A stretch of 64,000 nucleotides of DNA from Notamacropus eugenii (Eukaryota > Chordata > Mammalia > Diprotodontia > Macropodidae). Below the pieces are notes generated by a model. That model was not told where the DNA came from. It searched no databases and worked only from the letters and a program-made list of their open reading frames with translations. The stretch covers positions 73,227,251-73,291,250 of the forward strand of contig NC_092878.1 of the NCBI RefSeq assembly GCF_028372415.1, in the 5' to 3' direction. Positions 38,058 to 49,489 of the stretch are shown here, piece by piece (positions within the stretch are counted from its first letter, which is position 1; each line of letters starts with the position of its first letter). Made by a program: the position numbers and the translations under genes.

Positions 38058-38885
38058 TAAAATTATGGGATGAGAGAGGAATATATTGGGAGGAGAAAGG
38101 GAGAAATGGAATGAGGCAAATTATCTCTCATTAAAGAGGCAAGAAAAAGCTTTTTCAGTAGAGGGAAAAAGAAAGAAAGTGAGAGGGAAAAAGTGAAGCT
38201 TACTCTCATCACACTTGGCTTATGGAGGGAACAACATACAGACTCAATTTAGTGTGAAAATCAATCTTCCACTACAGGAAAGTAGAGACGGGGATAAGTG
38301 GGTATGGGAATTATAGAAGAGATGGCAAATGGGAGGAGCAAGTAATTAGTAAACACTTTTGGTGAGGGACAAGGACAAAAGAGAGGACAGAATAAATGGG
38401 GGGTGCAGAATAGGATGAAGGGAAATATGGCTAGTCTTTCACAACATGACTTTTATGGAAGTGTTTTGCATAACTATACATGTATCACCTGTATTGAATT
38501 GCTTGCCTTCTCAATGAGGATAGGTGGGGAGGGAGGAAGGAAGAGAAGTTGGAACTCAAAGTTTCAAAAATGAATGTTAAAAATTATTTTTACATGCAGC
38601 TAGGAAATAGAAAATACGGGTAATGGGGTATAGAAATATATATTACCCTACAAGAAAATAGAGAGGATGGGGATAAGGGAAGGGAGGGGTATGATAGAAG
38701 AGAGGGAAGATTGGGGGAAGGGGTAATCAGAATGCACGATGTCTTGCGATGGGTGGATGGGAGAGACGGGGAGAAAATTTGGAACTCAAAATCTTGTGGA
38801 AATTAATGTTGAAAACTAAAAATAACAAATAAATTTTAAAAATAATAAAGCACTATAGAAATTAAAAATGAAATAAACATACCAA
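38058..38885 (+). mobile_element. HAL1 copy E2, 3' region
   Basis: Purine-rich HAL1 3' sequence with two related modules. Each has a 'ctacaggaaa' or 'ctacaagaaa' block, then G/A-rich sequence, then 'ggaactcaaa' and 'aatgttaaaaa' or 'aatgttgaaaac'. It ends near 'aacaaataaattttaaaa' at about 38,850, followed by an A-rich tail. Confidence 0.75.
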
Positions 38886-38894
38886 AAGAAAAAG

Positions 38895-39663
38895 GACCAG
38901 GGTTCAATAGAAAAAGTTGACCTTCAAATTCAAGAATCAAGAGAAGCATGAAAATGTAAACAGGAAAGACACACCATAAGTGACTTTGTGTGCACGTGTA
39001 TGTATATGTATGTATATGTACATGTAAGGAGAGAAGCAGAAAGCACAGGATGAGCTGAATATGAAGGGATAATATCTATAAAAGAAAAGAGTTGAGAGAT
39101 GTATGCTAGGAGAAAGAGAAAGGGAGAGGAAGAATAGTTAATCATCTTACATAAAAGAGGCAAGAAAAAACTTTTACAATGGAGGGGAAGGCAGAGAAGG
39201 TAAGAAGAAATAAGTGAGCCTTCCTTTCTTTGGATTTGGCTTTATTAGGAAATAAAATACATGCCAACTGATTTTAGAAGTTTATCTTAGCCTATAGGAA
39301 AGCAGGGGAAAAAAGATAAGACACTGGGCATAATAGACAAGATCGCAGATTGGGGGAAGGGGCAATCAGAAGCAAATGCTTTTGTAGAGAGACAAGTCAA
39401 AGGAGAGAAATGAATAAATTGAGGGCAAGCTAGGATGGAGGGAGATATAGTCTTTCACAAAATTACTGTTATGAAGGTCTTTTGAATGATCACATATGTT
39501 TAACCTATATAGAATTGCTTGCCTTTTCAGTGAGGGTGGAGGGGGAAAGGAGATGGGAGAGTATGTGGAACTCAAAGCTTCAAAGAATGAATATTAGAGG
39601 TTGTTTTTACATGCAACTAGGAAATGAGACACTTTGCCAATGGGGTATAGAAATCTATATCAT
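38895..39663 (+). mobile_element. HAL1 copy E1, ORF1 end, spacer and part of 3' region
   Basis: This resumes E1 after E2: 'gttgaccttcaaattcaaga' (end of ORF1), 'gcatgaaaatgtaaacagga', then a short TG/TA seed (38,985-39,022), then the purine-rich 3' region. It is interrupted at 39,663 by the 720-base insertion. Confidence 0.75.
39649..39663. repeat. Target-site duplication of the 720-base insertion, left
   Basis: AGAAATCTATATCAT is repeated exactly at 40,384-40,398. Confidence 0.92.
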
Positions 39664-40383
39664 GGTGCGGAGCCAAGATGGCGGAGTAGAAAGACGCACA
39701 TATGCTACCTCCGAACCCACTGCCCATAAAATATCTGTAAAAAAAGAACCACCGGCGAATTCTGGAGCAGCAGAAGCCACAGAACAACGGAGCAGAGGAG
39801 ATTTCTGCTCCAGAGAACCTGAAAACCTCTCGCAAAAGGTCCCTCGCACCCCGGGCCCAGAGCAGAGCCCAACCCTTCCTCAGTGGCGTGGCGCGGAAAG
39901 GAGCAGATCCGAGCAGGCTTCAGGGATGGAATCTCCAGCAGCCGTGTGGGTCCCCCACCCACAGGTGACAAGGGTGGGTGAGAGGGTCTCTTCGGTGGGT
40001 CGAGAGGGGTGTGGGGTGCCCCCATAACTCAGGCCCCCTTGGGAGGCAGCAGCGGAGGCAGGAGCAGACCAGGGCTCCTCAAGCAGGCAGGAGCCCAGAT
40101 CCATTGTTGAAGGTCTCTGCATAAACCCCCTGAGGGAACTGAGGCAGCCCTGCCCTGACCTGAGCACCTGAACTTAATCTCACACTGAATAGCAGCCCTG
40201 CCCCCGCCCAAAGCCCTGAGGCTGGGAAGCAGCATTTGAATGTCAGACCCCAAGTGCTGGCTGGGCAGATCTGGAGGCGAGGTGGGGGTGGAGAGGACAC
40301 TCAGGAGTCAAGTCACTGGCTGGGAAAATGCCTAGAAAAGGGAAAAAAAAATAAGACTATAGAAGGTTACTTTCTTGGTGAAC
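39664..40383 (+). mobile_element. L1/HAL1 5' UTR plus ORF1 start, lacking the 3' end
   Basis: This 720-base insertion begins with an intact L1-type 5' end, GGTGCGGAGCCAAGATGGCG, with the YY1-like CCAAGATGGC at 39,673-39,682. It contains a GC-rich 5' UTR with CpGs, and ends about 19 codons into ORF1 ('MPRKGKKNKTIEGYFLGE', from about 40,328). There is no A tail and no 3' UTR, yet a perfect 15-base TSD flanks it. Ordinary L1 insertions lose the 5' end, not the 3' end. Alternatives are a short transcript used as template from an internal site, or a non-autonomous family made of the 5' end. Confidence 0.85.
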
Positions 40384-40594
40384 AGAAATCTATATCATTC
40401 TACTGGAAAATTGAAGGGAAGGGGATAAGTGGAGGGTAGTAGAAGGGAGGGCAGATTGGAGGAAAGGGTAATCAGAATACATGCTATCCTGGGGTGGGGG
40501 TAGGGGAGAGATGGCGAGAAAGTTTGAAATTCAAAATTTTGTGGAAGGGAATGTTGAAAACTGTAAATAAATTTATTTTTAAAATCTTAAAAAA
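40384..40594 (+). mobile_element. HAL1 copy E1, 3' end
   Basis: The final module of E1: 'tggaggaaagggtaatcaga', 'gaaattcaaaattttgtgg', 'aatgttgaaaactgtaaata', then an A-rich end. Its probable right TSD is at about 40,594-40,608. Confidence 0.75.
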
Positions 40595-40608
40595 ATACAG
40601 AAGGAAAT

Positions 40609-41818
40609 TCTAAGGGCAGGTGGTGATTAGTTTAGGAAAGAATGGAGAGAGGCAAGAAAAAATGGAATAACCCCAATTGGAGGGGCTTCACCTGTTGGAT
40701 AGAAGAGTGACACGACAAAGAAATATAATTCCCCCCAGACAAGAGAACCTTTTGAAATCTTGTCCCTTGTCTTGTACCTAATGATAAAGAGTCTTTCTTT
40801 GTTTTGTCTGGGAAGTTGAGAAGAAAGAACAAGGTAAAATGAAAGTCAAAAACTCCTGGGATAGAAGTTTGGACCTGGGAATGATTCTGTTGACTGACAC
40901 TTTGTGGATATTTAGGGTAAATGGAGGGTCATTCAAGGGCTTCTCTTTTCTCCATTTTATCAGCAAAACTTATTCTTATAATACTGTGAATCACATTTTT
41001 GCAAGTGAACAGTCAGTCCCAGTTTTCTCTTTTATAACACACAGAGATTTCCCTAAGTTTCTTAGGATATATAAGCCAAGAAAAGGGATAAAGTTCATTG
41101 AAACATATTCAGACACTTTATAACATAAAATCCTTTGAAAAAAGGATTGAAACAGAAACAAAACAGCTAGTGCTAGATAGGGAAGACCAGTGACCACTGG
41201 GAGAATAAAAGAGTTGTCAGTGAGTAAAGCATGATAAAATATAGAAAACTGTAAGATAATATTTAATTCAATTTAATGGATTTAACTGAACATCCTTGAT
41301 TAATGTTCTGGGATGGACATACAGAGAGATTCACAGAATTTAACATGTAGATTGTAAAGATTTTTTGTTTTATTTCCAATTAATGGTCCTTTCAATAAGT
41401 TAACCACAAACATTTACTTCTGTAGAGAAAATTATTTGTTCTGTGCTTCTTTGTAGACTCTTGCATTACACAAATTAGTCAAAGTCCTTACAATTACCAA
41501 CCCTTAATAATAACAGAGAGGGGCAGTGTACACTGGACTATGTCTTATAAAATAATTTCCATGAAGGCTTTGGATTAAAGGACTTCATTCAATTCTGAAA
41601 GGATTTCCTCTTCAGGCAGCACATTTAGGCTGTCAGTGTAACTGTTTTTATATAAAAAAAAAATATTGCGGCACACATGAAACGTATTTCAACAGATATT
41701 TAGTGGATACATATTGTTTGTAGAGCACTCATACACATGCTTGTGCCTGTATATGTCTGTTTAAGCATATTTCCATCTCCTTTTCTCTACCTCCACAAAA
41801 TCATTATATTTTAATTTT
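40609..41818. other. Unclassified sequence
   Basis: No gene or repeat family recognised. The open frame 40,839-41,123 has no recognisable domain or flanking splice or start context. Confidence 0.5.
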
Positions 41819-41819
41819 C

Positions 41820-42005
41820 AGAATTCCGTTCAGTTCAATAAAAATTTACTAAGTAGCAATTCTGCTCAAGACACTGGCCAGAGATACAGAGAAAAATTCA
41901 AAATCATTCCTGTCCTCACGGGGCTTACACTCTATTGAAGGGAAATTATCTATGCCCAGATAAGTAAATATAAGTTAATTTGAAGAAATAAAGGGTATGG
42001 GTGAA
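41820..42005 (+). repeat. Ancient mammal-wide repeat, head part
   Basis: 'ttcaataaaaatttactaag', 'cagagatacagagaaaaatt' and 'ctcacggggcttacactcta' match the head of the family at 16,555 and the copy at 59,880. Confidence 0.65.
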
Positions 42006-42049
42006 GAAAAAAACTTCCATTTTTATGGACTTCTTAACTGCTTATAGGC

Positions 42050-42440
42050 TTTTGATGATATAGGAAGCAGCATGCTTTCTCTATGAGATGGATGACTATC
42101 AGTGCTCACTATTTGCCTGTGGTTACATCTTTGGAACCTCTAGACCTCACAATCTGCCCTACCTCTGTTCCCTGTGATCGCCCAGGACTGTCACCTGAGT
42201 TATTCATGGACCCTAAGGACCTTGGGATTGTTTTCTATCCCACTACTGAACCCTTAAGAATTCTGTGTATTCCCATCTGTGCTTCACTTGTGTGTGTGCA
42301 TGTGCTGCATGCATGTTTGTGCTGCTTCTCCCAAAAAGAGTGTCAATTCCTTGAGAGTAAGAACTTTGACTTTTTCTATTCATATACTCAGCACTTAACA
42401 CAGTTTTTGGAATGTACTAAGTATTTTTTAATTAATTAAT
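42050..42440 (+). repeat. L2 LINE tail, probably inserted in the ancient repeat
   Basis: 'gtgtcaattccttgagagta', 'catatactcagcacttaaca' and 'tttttggaatgtactaagta' give the classical L2 3' tail order at 42,335-42,425. The upstream part (42,050-42,330) is less certain. Confidence 0.6.
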
Positions 42441-43462
42441 TGAGGAATTTGCATGTAAACTAAGCCTTGAAGAAATATAAAGGATTCTGAGTGAAGTAGA
42501 ATAAGATAAAGGTCACTTTTTGGAGGATAGTTTCTACAAATGCCCTGTGTTGGGAGATGGAATATTGAGTTCAAGGAATAGTTACCAAATAAGTTTTTAT
42601 CTGGGAATTTGAATAAGGCTAGAAAGTGGAGTTTGGAGCCAGATTGTAGAAGACCTTGAATGCCAGAGTAAAGATCTTTCTTCCTGGAAGTGATAGGAAG
42701 CTACTGAAAATAACTGAAAAGGAGAACTGCAAATCAAAGGTGTTGCTTAGAAAAATCATTTTAGTTACACTGTGAAGATAGCCTGAAAGACAGGAGACTA
42801 AAAACAATGACATTAATATTAAGACTTGTGTAATAGCCTAAATGAGAAATGATGTAGATTTAAACTAATGTGGTAAGTTCTAAAGGTAGAGAGCAAGACT
42901 ACCGGGTTGTTGTGGAGGTAGAAGCAATAAAACTTGGGAAGTACTAAGAGAGAATGAGGGAAAGGGAAAAGTAAGATTGATGTCAAGATTAGGCACCTGG
43001 GTTATTATGAGGATGTCCTCTGTACTGTCAATAGAAATAGGGAATTTTGGAGAAGGAGTGTTAGGAAAAGCTTTAGTGAAAAAGATCATCAGTTCTGTTT
43101 GATATGTTGAGTCTGAAATGATAAGAATAAAGTGGTTACTACAAGTAAAGCTGTGCAACAGACATCTGGAGATAACAAATGAATTTATGAGAGAGCATAG
43201 GAATGGACATAGAGATTTAGAAATCTTCTATTTAAATGAAAATTGAATCCACAGGGGCTGATAAAATTTAAAAAAAAAAAGAAAAAATATAGGTCAGAAC
43301 CTAAACAAGGTATCAAATATTTGCAATATTGAGCCCAATCAAAGAAGATTAAGAATAAGTAGTGTAGACTTTTGGTTAAGGTAAAGATGTTAAAGGTAAT
43401 AGAGGAGTCCATATCTCTCAGGAATAATTCAACAAAGGCACCAGATGAAAAAGTGATCAAGA
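42440..43462 (+). repeat. Ancient mammal-wide repeat, body
   Basis: 'aactaagccttgaagaaata', 'agaagaccttgaatgccaga', 'gtaatagcctaaatgagaaa', 'ttaggcacctgggttattat' and 'acagacatctggagataaca' follow the family order seen at 16,640-17,300. Confidence 0.6.
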
Positions 43463-43464
43463 AA

Positions 43465-44525
43465 TCCAAAGCAAAACAAACAATATAAGCAAAAGTTTAA
43501 TGATATTAAGAGATGAATTTCCAGGAGAAAATCAGCATGACAATATGGAAATACATCAGAAAACTACCAGCACTCTGTATAGAGTAGGCCAGGATTATCT
43601 GAAACCTAATAGAAACCTGTTCTTGTGTGAATGTCTGGAATACTCCAAGATGGGCTTGAATTCCATGGCTCTCTGATAAGAGAAGACAGAATCTAACAAT
43701 GTTTTATTTAAAAGAAGAAAATATTTGAAGTATAAAGATTCACAATGAGTTAAATATCTTTCTTCATTTCTCTTGGGTATTCTAGAAGAAGAGAATAGTG
43801 TACGCAGGAAAATTTTTGTATATATGGCTCTGACTTAAATTGACTCTAAACTCTAAACTTCTAGGTTTACATCTTTACTGTCTTAATCCATGGTATCTTT
43901 ATTGTGTTCAGTATCTTCTTCCATCTATATTTACTTCCAGTTTCATTATTTGATTTAAAGTGTTCTATCAGGGACATACTTTACTCATACCAGCCCTATT
44001 GGATGAAGGGTTCAGGCCCTGTTTAGTCCTGTTCTTGATTTTCTGCCTTTCAGCTTTCTTGGTGTGTCAATACTCAGAGTGCTGGTAAGTTTCAGGTCCC
44101 CTGGGATTATTTAGCAGCGCAATGTGGAGGTTTTTATATTCCATTGAAACATTTGCAGTCTGTTATAGTCTTTAAGATATCCTGCCTTAGCAGAGATTTA
44201 TGGGGTCCAAGTTCACCTTGGAATGTCCCTGTCATTCACACAGGAATAGACCACTATAAGTGTTAGGCACCCTTGCAGTATCTCTAATTAGAATATTAGC
44301 CTGTTTGTTTACCTAACCAGAGAAAAGGGAGGAGAAGAGAATGACTGCTAGTCCTCTTTTCACATCAGTAAAATGTTTTTTTAATAATATGTTGAACTGG
44401 GAATATTAGAAGTCCCTCAAGGAAGAGCAAATAGTTTCCGCACCCCCAGTCATTATACTTCATTCTACAATACAATTAAGTCTGACTCTGTCCCATTCTC
44501 CCAATATTACCAACATTATTTATAT
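43465..44525. other. Unclassified sequence
   Basis: No recognised gene or repeat. Confidence 0.5.
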
Positions 44526-44527
44526 TA

Positions 44528-44536
44528 TGGTATATA

Positions 44537-44576
<40 letters not shown>

Positions 44577-44772
44577 CACATATATATACACATATATATA
44601 CACACACATATATACACACACACGTATATATGCATATATACACACACATGTATATATGCATATATACACATGTATATATATACATATACACACACACATA
44701 TACATATATATATACACATATTTGTATGTATATATGTGATATGTACACATATATAGCTATGGTATATATATA
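44528..44772. repeat. Compound (TA)n/(CA)n/(TACACA)n microsatellite
   Basis: Mixed TA and CA dinucleotides with periodic 'tatatacacaca' units. Six overlapping open frames on both strands are repeat translations. Confidence 0.96.
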
Positions 44773-44774
44773 AA

Positions 44775-45485
44775 CCAATGATGTCTTTCACTAAACACAG
44801 GCACTGTAGTTCCCTTCTTTTTCTTATTCAGAAACTTTTAAAATCTCTTTTTCCCTTGAGCAGACAACAAAGTTCTGATCACAACTCCCTTGTCTTTTTT
44901 CTTTTTTGAAAAAAATATAACAAACTATTTCTGAATTATGTGAGTGGAGACAGAGTATATTTTCCACTTTAAAAGCAATTTAAGGTGGGGCATTTTTGGC
45001 CCAGAGGTAAGTCAAAAAATAGCTGAAGTTTAATAGCTAAAACTCCCCCATGTCTGGTCTATATTGAACAAAGTTATTAGCAATCAGAACTCTTTTCAAA
45101 TGCTCAGTGCAAAATTGCGAAAGTGTTTAGTGTTAAAAATACTTTGGTGACAATGCACAGAGTACTGTTTGTTCTAGTGGAGTTTGGCAGAAAGATGAGT
45201 AATGAGTTACATTAAAATTTTTTTCTTCTCATAAAGAAAAAAGGTAGCAAGGAACTGAAATGCAAAAGAAAAAAAGACTTATTGAATAAAAACCATAGTT
45301 TTAAGTTTGTTTTAGAAAAATGATGTGTTGAGATATTAATTTATCTTCAGTGCATATGTAAACATACTTGTATATGTGTATGTAGATATGTATATATACC
45401 TATAGACACACAAATGTGCATATATGTATACATAAAGCATTTGTATGTACTCTTCAAATACTGTCTGTTCTATACTAGATGGTTA
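44775..45485. other. Unclassified sequence with a TG/TA-rich patch
   Basis: Only a short TA/TG-rich patch at 45,353-45,440 stands out. Confidence 0.5.
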
Positions 45486-45489
45486 GGTT

Positions 45490-45650
45490 GTAGGCTGGCA
45501 AAGTTTTGTACTTGGAGTCAATAAGACTTGGGTTTGAATTTTGCCTTAGACACAATATCTATGTGATTGTGGTAAGTCATTTAACTTTTTAATTCCTCTA
45601 TCTCATCAGTATAATTAAGGGATTAAATTGGATGACCTTTACATCGATGA
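45490..45650 (+). repeat. Marsupial SINE, tRNA-head type
   Basis: 'ggagtcaataagacttgggt', 'ttgaattttgccttagacac' and 'gtggtaagtcatttaac' match the head and body of the common opossum SINE pattern. It is diverged. Confidence 0.6.
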
Positions 45651-45654
45651 AGCC

Positions 45655-45775
45655 ATGAGCCTAAGTAATGAACTTGATGTCAGAAAACCTGGATTCTAAT
45701 ACCAACCCACCTTGATGACCAGGGTCAACTCCCTTTTCTATGTTTTTAAGTTTTTTCTCCTGGGCAATGAAAATG
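45655..45775 (+). repeat. Second SINE fragment in tandem
   Basis: 'gatgtcagaaaacctggatt' and 'accagggtcaactcccttt' repeat the same SINE order directly after the first. Confidence 0.5.
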
Positions 45776-45776
45776 A

Positions 45777-45779
45777 ACA

Positions 45780-45825
<46 letters not shown>
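45777..45825. repeat. (CA)n microsatellite
   Basis: About 22 CA units. Confidence 0.97.
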
Positions 45826-45826
<1 letters not shown>

Positions 45827-45829
45827 GCT

Positions 45830-46475
45830 GTCCCCTATTGTAGAGAATTCTGAAGTGAATCCTCCCAAAGATCTTTTGTCACTCCTCACACACTACTCTT
45901 ACTTGTGCACCAGGTTCAAAAATTGGACAAAAAGGAAAAATAAAAGGATTGAGAAGGGAAAAGCCAATCAGAATATGCCAATAGATATTTCCTCAAGTGC
46001 ACAGATGAATGCTTTACATTCCTGATTTGAGGAGTTTTATGCTCATATCATTTTTCTTTCTAACCTGGGGTGATTTGCCCCTACTTAACACAACCAAGTT
46101 ATACCCTGATCACTCCTAAAGTTAAATTCATACAGTGTTAGTGTGGATACTGCCATGACGTTAGCCATACTCAACCTCAAAACTCTCACAGCAAGTGAGA
46201 CACCACCCTCAGTTGATCCTGTATCGAAGAATACAGTCCCATGTCATCATGTCTAACTGTTTTTTTTTTTTTAATCATCAACTGTGTGATCTACATCCTT
46301 GGTGTTCTCTTTCTCCAACTGATGCCACCACCCAATACTCTCACCTGTCTCTTTCAGTTACCATCTGGTTGTTCGCAACCTTAAAATAATCTTTGAAATT
46401 AGATGAGCTGGGTGTATTGTCATGATTCACCATATATTTTAAGGAAAGTTCTAAATAGCAGTTACAACACCCAAA
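45830..46475. other. Unclassified sequence
   Basis: No recognised gene or repeat apart from a T-run at 46,259-46,272. Confidence 0.5.
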
Positions 46476-46477
46476 CA

Positions 46478-46732
46478 TTTGCATTGTTTTTGTTGTTCTA
46501 CCATGTCATATCCATCTCTTTCTGATTCCATTTGGGATTTTCTTGTCAAAAAACAACAGAGTAGCTTGCCATTTACTTCTTCAGCTCATTTTTCACATGA
46601 GGAAACCGAGGCAAACAGGTTTAGGTGACATGCCCAACAACAAAAATCTGGTATCTGAGTCTAGATTTAACTTCAGTTCTTCCTGACTGCAGACCGGGCA
46701 CTCTAGCCAGTATAACTGCCCCATTGGTATAC
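46478..46732 (-). repeat. Marsupial SINE with RTE-like tail
   Basis: In reverse complement this carries the standard opossum SINE order: 'gcactctagccagtataact', 'cagttcttcctgactgcaga', 'gaggaaaccgaggcaaacag', 'gattccatttgggattttct' and a 'tttttgttgttct' end that is the complement of an (AACAACA) tail. Confidence 0.8.
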
Positions 46733-46734
46733 AT

Positions 46735-46935
46735 GTTTACATTTGCAAAGCACTTAATAAAAAGTCTCTTTTGATCCATCTGACAACCTTGTCATGTAGG
46801 CCCTGTCAATTATTTATTTACTTCACTTTACAGATGGAGGAAATTGAGAAGTTAAGTGACATATAGTTTTTGTCAGAGGTAAAACTTGGACCAAGTTTTC
46901 CTGATTGCAAGTACTAGATTCTATCCTCTGGAGAG
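46735..46935 (-). repeat. MIR-type SINE fragment
   Basis: 'tacatttgcaaagcacttaa', 'acttcactttacagatggag' and 'ggaaattgagaagttaagtg' follow the MIR order in reverse complement. Confidence 0.65.
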
Positions 46936-46939
46936 GACA

Positions 46940-49158
46940 AAGATAGGACCTAATCTAGTATTCTACGATGCTGTTCTTATCCACTCAGAATTTGAAATTA
47001 AAACCAACCTCCTCTAGAAGCAATTATATTTCAACTCCCTACTGTTCTCAACTTAATCTCAAGTTCCTCTGAGATTCCCATGGAAACCGTATTGGACAAA
47101 ACCCTTAACATCTAGTATATATCTTCAGCTTTCCAAATATGATGCAAAATAAATTAACAACTTGCTTTTAAAAAAATATGCACTCCTAAAAAGTATAACC
47201 TCTTTTCTCACATTCTAGATACTAGGTGGAGTTTAAACTTGCTAACATATTTTATTCTTAATCGATCTGTCAGGACACAGCCACCTTGACATTTCCATAG
47301 AGTATTCTTGTCTTGTTTCTTTCAATTCCTTCAGAATTCATTGAGCTTTCAAAATGTAGCTCCCAAGAACATTCTCAGTTGTACTAATATCTCTATATCT
47401 TCAGTGATGCTATGCATGTGTTTATGAAGAGAACTGTTTTTTGTTTAAACTACATGAATTTCAAGCCATAAGGCTAATGTATTAAATTTGAAAGAGAAAA
47501 ACAGACAAAAGAAAGGAAAAAAAAAAAAAAAAAAAACAACCTCTTTTTGAAGAGCCTTTAATGTGAAATGAACTGTAAGTTCTTGGAAGCCAGGAATTAA
47601 TCTTGAAAAAAATGTGAATATTGAAGTAAGTTTTCTGTATTTTTATTAATTTCCATGAAGGCTCAATATTCACCCAGGAAATAGGATTTCCAACTTATAT
47701 GACTACTGTGAAAGGTCAGTTGACATGTAGTTGTTTGCAGCTTTCCTAGTTCTAGTGAAATATAGAAGTAAATGTTTAAAGTAAGAGAAATCTTAAATTC
47801 TTTGATGTTCCATTTAAACCTTGCATTCACATTTTTGACGACAAAGAAGAAAGCAATAGGAAAAAATGCACCTAGCAATTTAAATCATTTTGTACTTCCT
47901 CTGTCCCCTCAAAGGTGGAACCCAATAATGACAGGGAAATATGGGATTTTCAGATAACGTTTAGGATTCCATTTCTTTCATTATTCCATGGGACTCAAAT
48001 GACTGACATGTTAATTATAAATCCCTCTAACTTTATGAAGCTGATCTGAAATGAACTTTATTAGTTACTATTATACTGTTCATTTTTATAAGTTTCAACA
48101 TGCACTTGAGACTAATAAAATTGCATGTGTGTATGCATATTATTTAATTATAATTCTGCCTGGTATTGGTACTGATTATTATGAATTAGTGAGATTTGAG
48201 GTTGGGAAATATTGGCTACATCCACTAGTGTCTTCCATGTGAAGAAATCACTTTATTTCAATTCTCATCGTCATTTTTGGGTATCAGGCATTACAATTTA
48301 GCTTCTATCTTTTTTATGTCAAACAAGAGGGATATTTTTCTTTGGATATTAACAACAGGGCAAAGAATAAACATAAACCTAACCGAATAAGAATGGATTG
48401 TATTATCATTAATTATTACAAATGTTCATTCAAAGTAAATGCTATATTGCTAAAGCTATCTTCAAAAAGAGGTTAAAGTCACAGGGATTGTTGGAAATTT
48501 GATGACCAAAAATATCAATATAAAAAACAGTACATTTTTATACACCCAAATAAATGTACTAGATATATTCTGACCGCTCCCTAGTCTCATGTAAATTTCC
48601 CTAATGCAGTCTGTTTATGTTCTTCCATAAACAAATACTTTTCAGATAACTAGATTTTTTACTACAGGACAGAGTAACCATAATCTTTTACATGCCATAA
48701 ATTTCCAACTCAATAATTTCTCATTTACAAAGATCTATTTGCATTCAACATTTCACTGACAAATTTCCAATTTTCAAATGGCCATGCCACAAAATGGCAA
48801 TTTAAAAATATGATGTATCTGAAGGAAAAGGGATGAGGCAAAAGTTGAGGCAAGTTGCAATTAAATTGCTACATATTTCTTCTGCAAAATTTCTTACCAA
48901 TAGAAATGTCTTTAACAAGTTGAATACATAAGAGCAAAAGGCTGTGTCTCCTTTAAGAGGTTTATGGAGGAACCTTCAAAATTACTAGAAGCCCACTAGG
49001 TTGATTAATATTTCATCTCAAGTTTCTCAGTATGAGGAACATGTCACATGATAATGAAAATAGTATGGGGGTCAAATCACTTGGAAAGAAAACCTTCTGT
49101 CTTAATCTATCTAGTCTTCATGAATTTCTATGCCAAAAAATTCTTCACTTTTGATCAA
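46940..49158. other. Gene-free, mostly unclassified sequence
   Basis: No recognised gene. An A homopolymer of 20 at 47,517-47,536 could be the tail of an unrecognised retroinsertion. 47,540-49,000 contains no repeat I know. Confidence 0.5.
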
Positions 49159-49159
49159 A

Positions 49160-49270
49160 TCTGGAACAATGGAAGGAATACTTCATTGGAAGTGAGAGGA
49201 TATAGATGTGAAGACTGTCTCTGCTACATACTGTGTATACCTGGACAAGTAATTTGGCCTCTCCAGCCAT
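49160..49270 (+). repeat. Core-SINE fragment
   Basis: 'cattggaagtgagaggatat' and 'cctggacaagtaatttggcc' fit the first half of the old core-SINE also seen at 60,845. Confidence 0.5.
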
Positions 49271-49271
49271 G

Positions 49272-49345
49272 TGAGACCCATTCCCATTTTTATGATCTCT
49301 TTGGGATGCAGTACTAGAAGTGATATTGCTGGGTAGAGAGGAGAT
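49272..49345 (-). mobile_element. Short L1 ORF2 3' fragment
   Basis: 'tttttatgatctctttggga' and 'agtgatattgctgggtagag' match the complement of L1-B at about 33,800-33,860. Confidence 0.6.
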
Positions 49346-49489
49346 ATTGAGCTCCCTACATTGGTTCTAGAAGTCCTTATTCCTAGTCATAACGTGGTTG
49401 TCCTAGGGAATTATGATTAAGGGCGGGGAAGGGGTATGTGCCCTCTGAGTATGGTTATTCTGAGTAGAGTTTTTTTAAAGGGCAGAAGC

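Noticed and set aside
42083-42439. A 118-codon plus-strand frame
   Set aside because: The second half overlaps an L2 tail, there are no recognisable motifs, and no splice or start context supports it.
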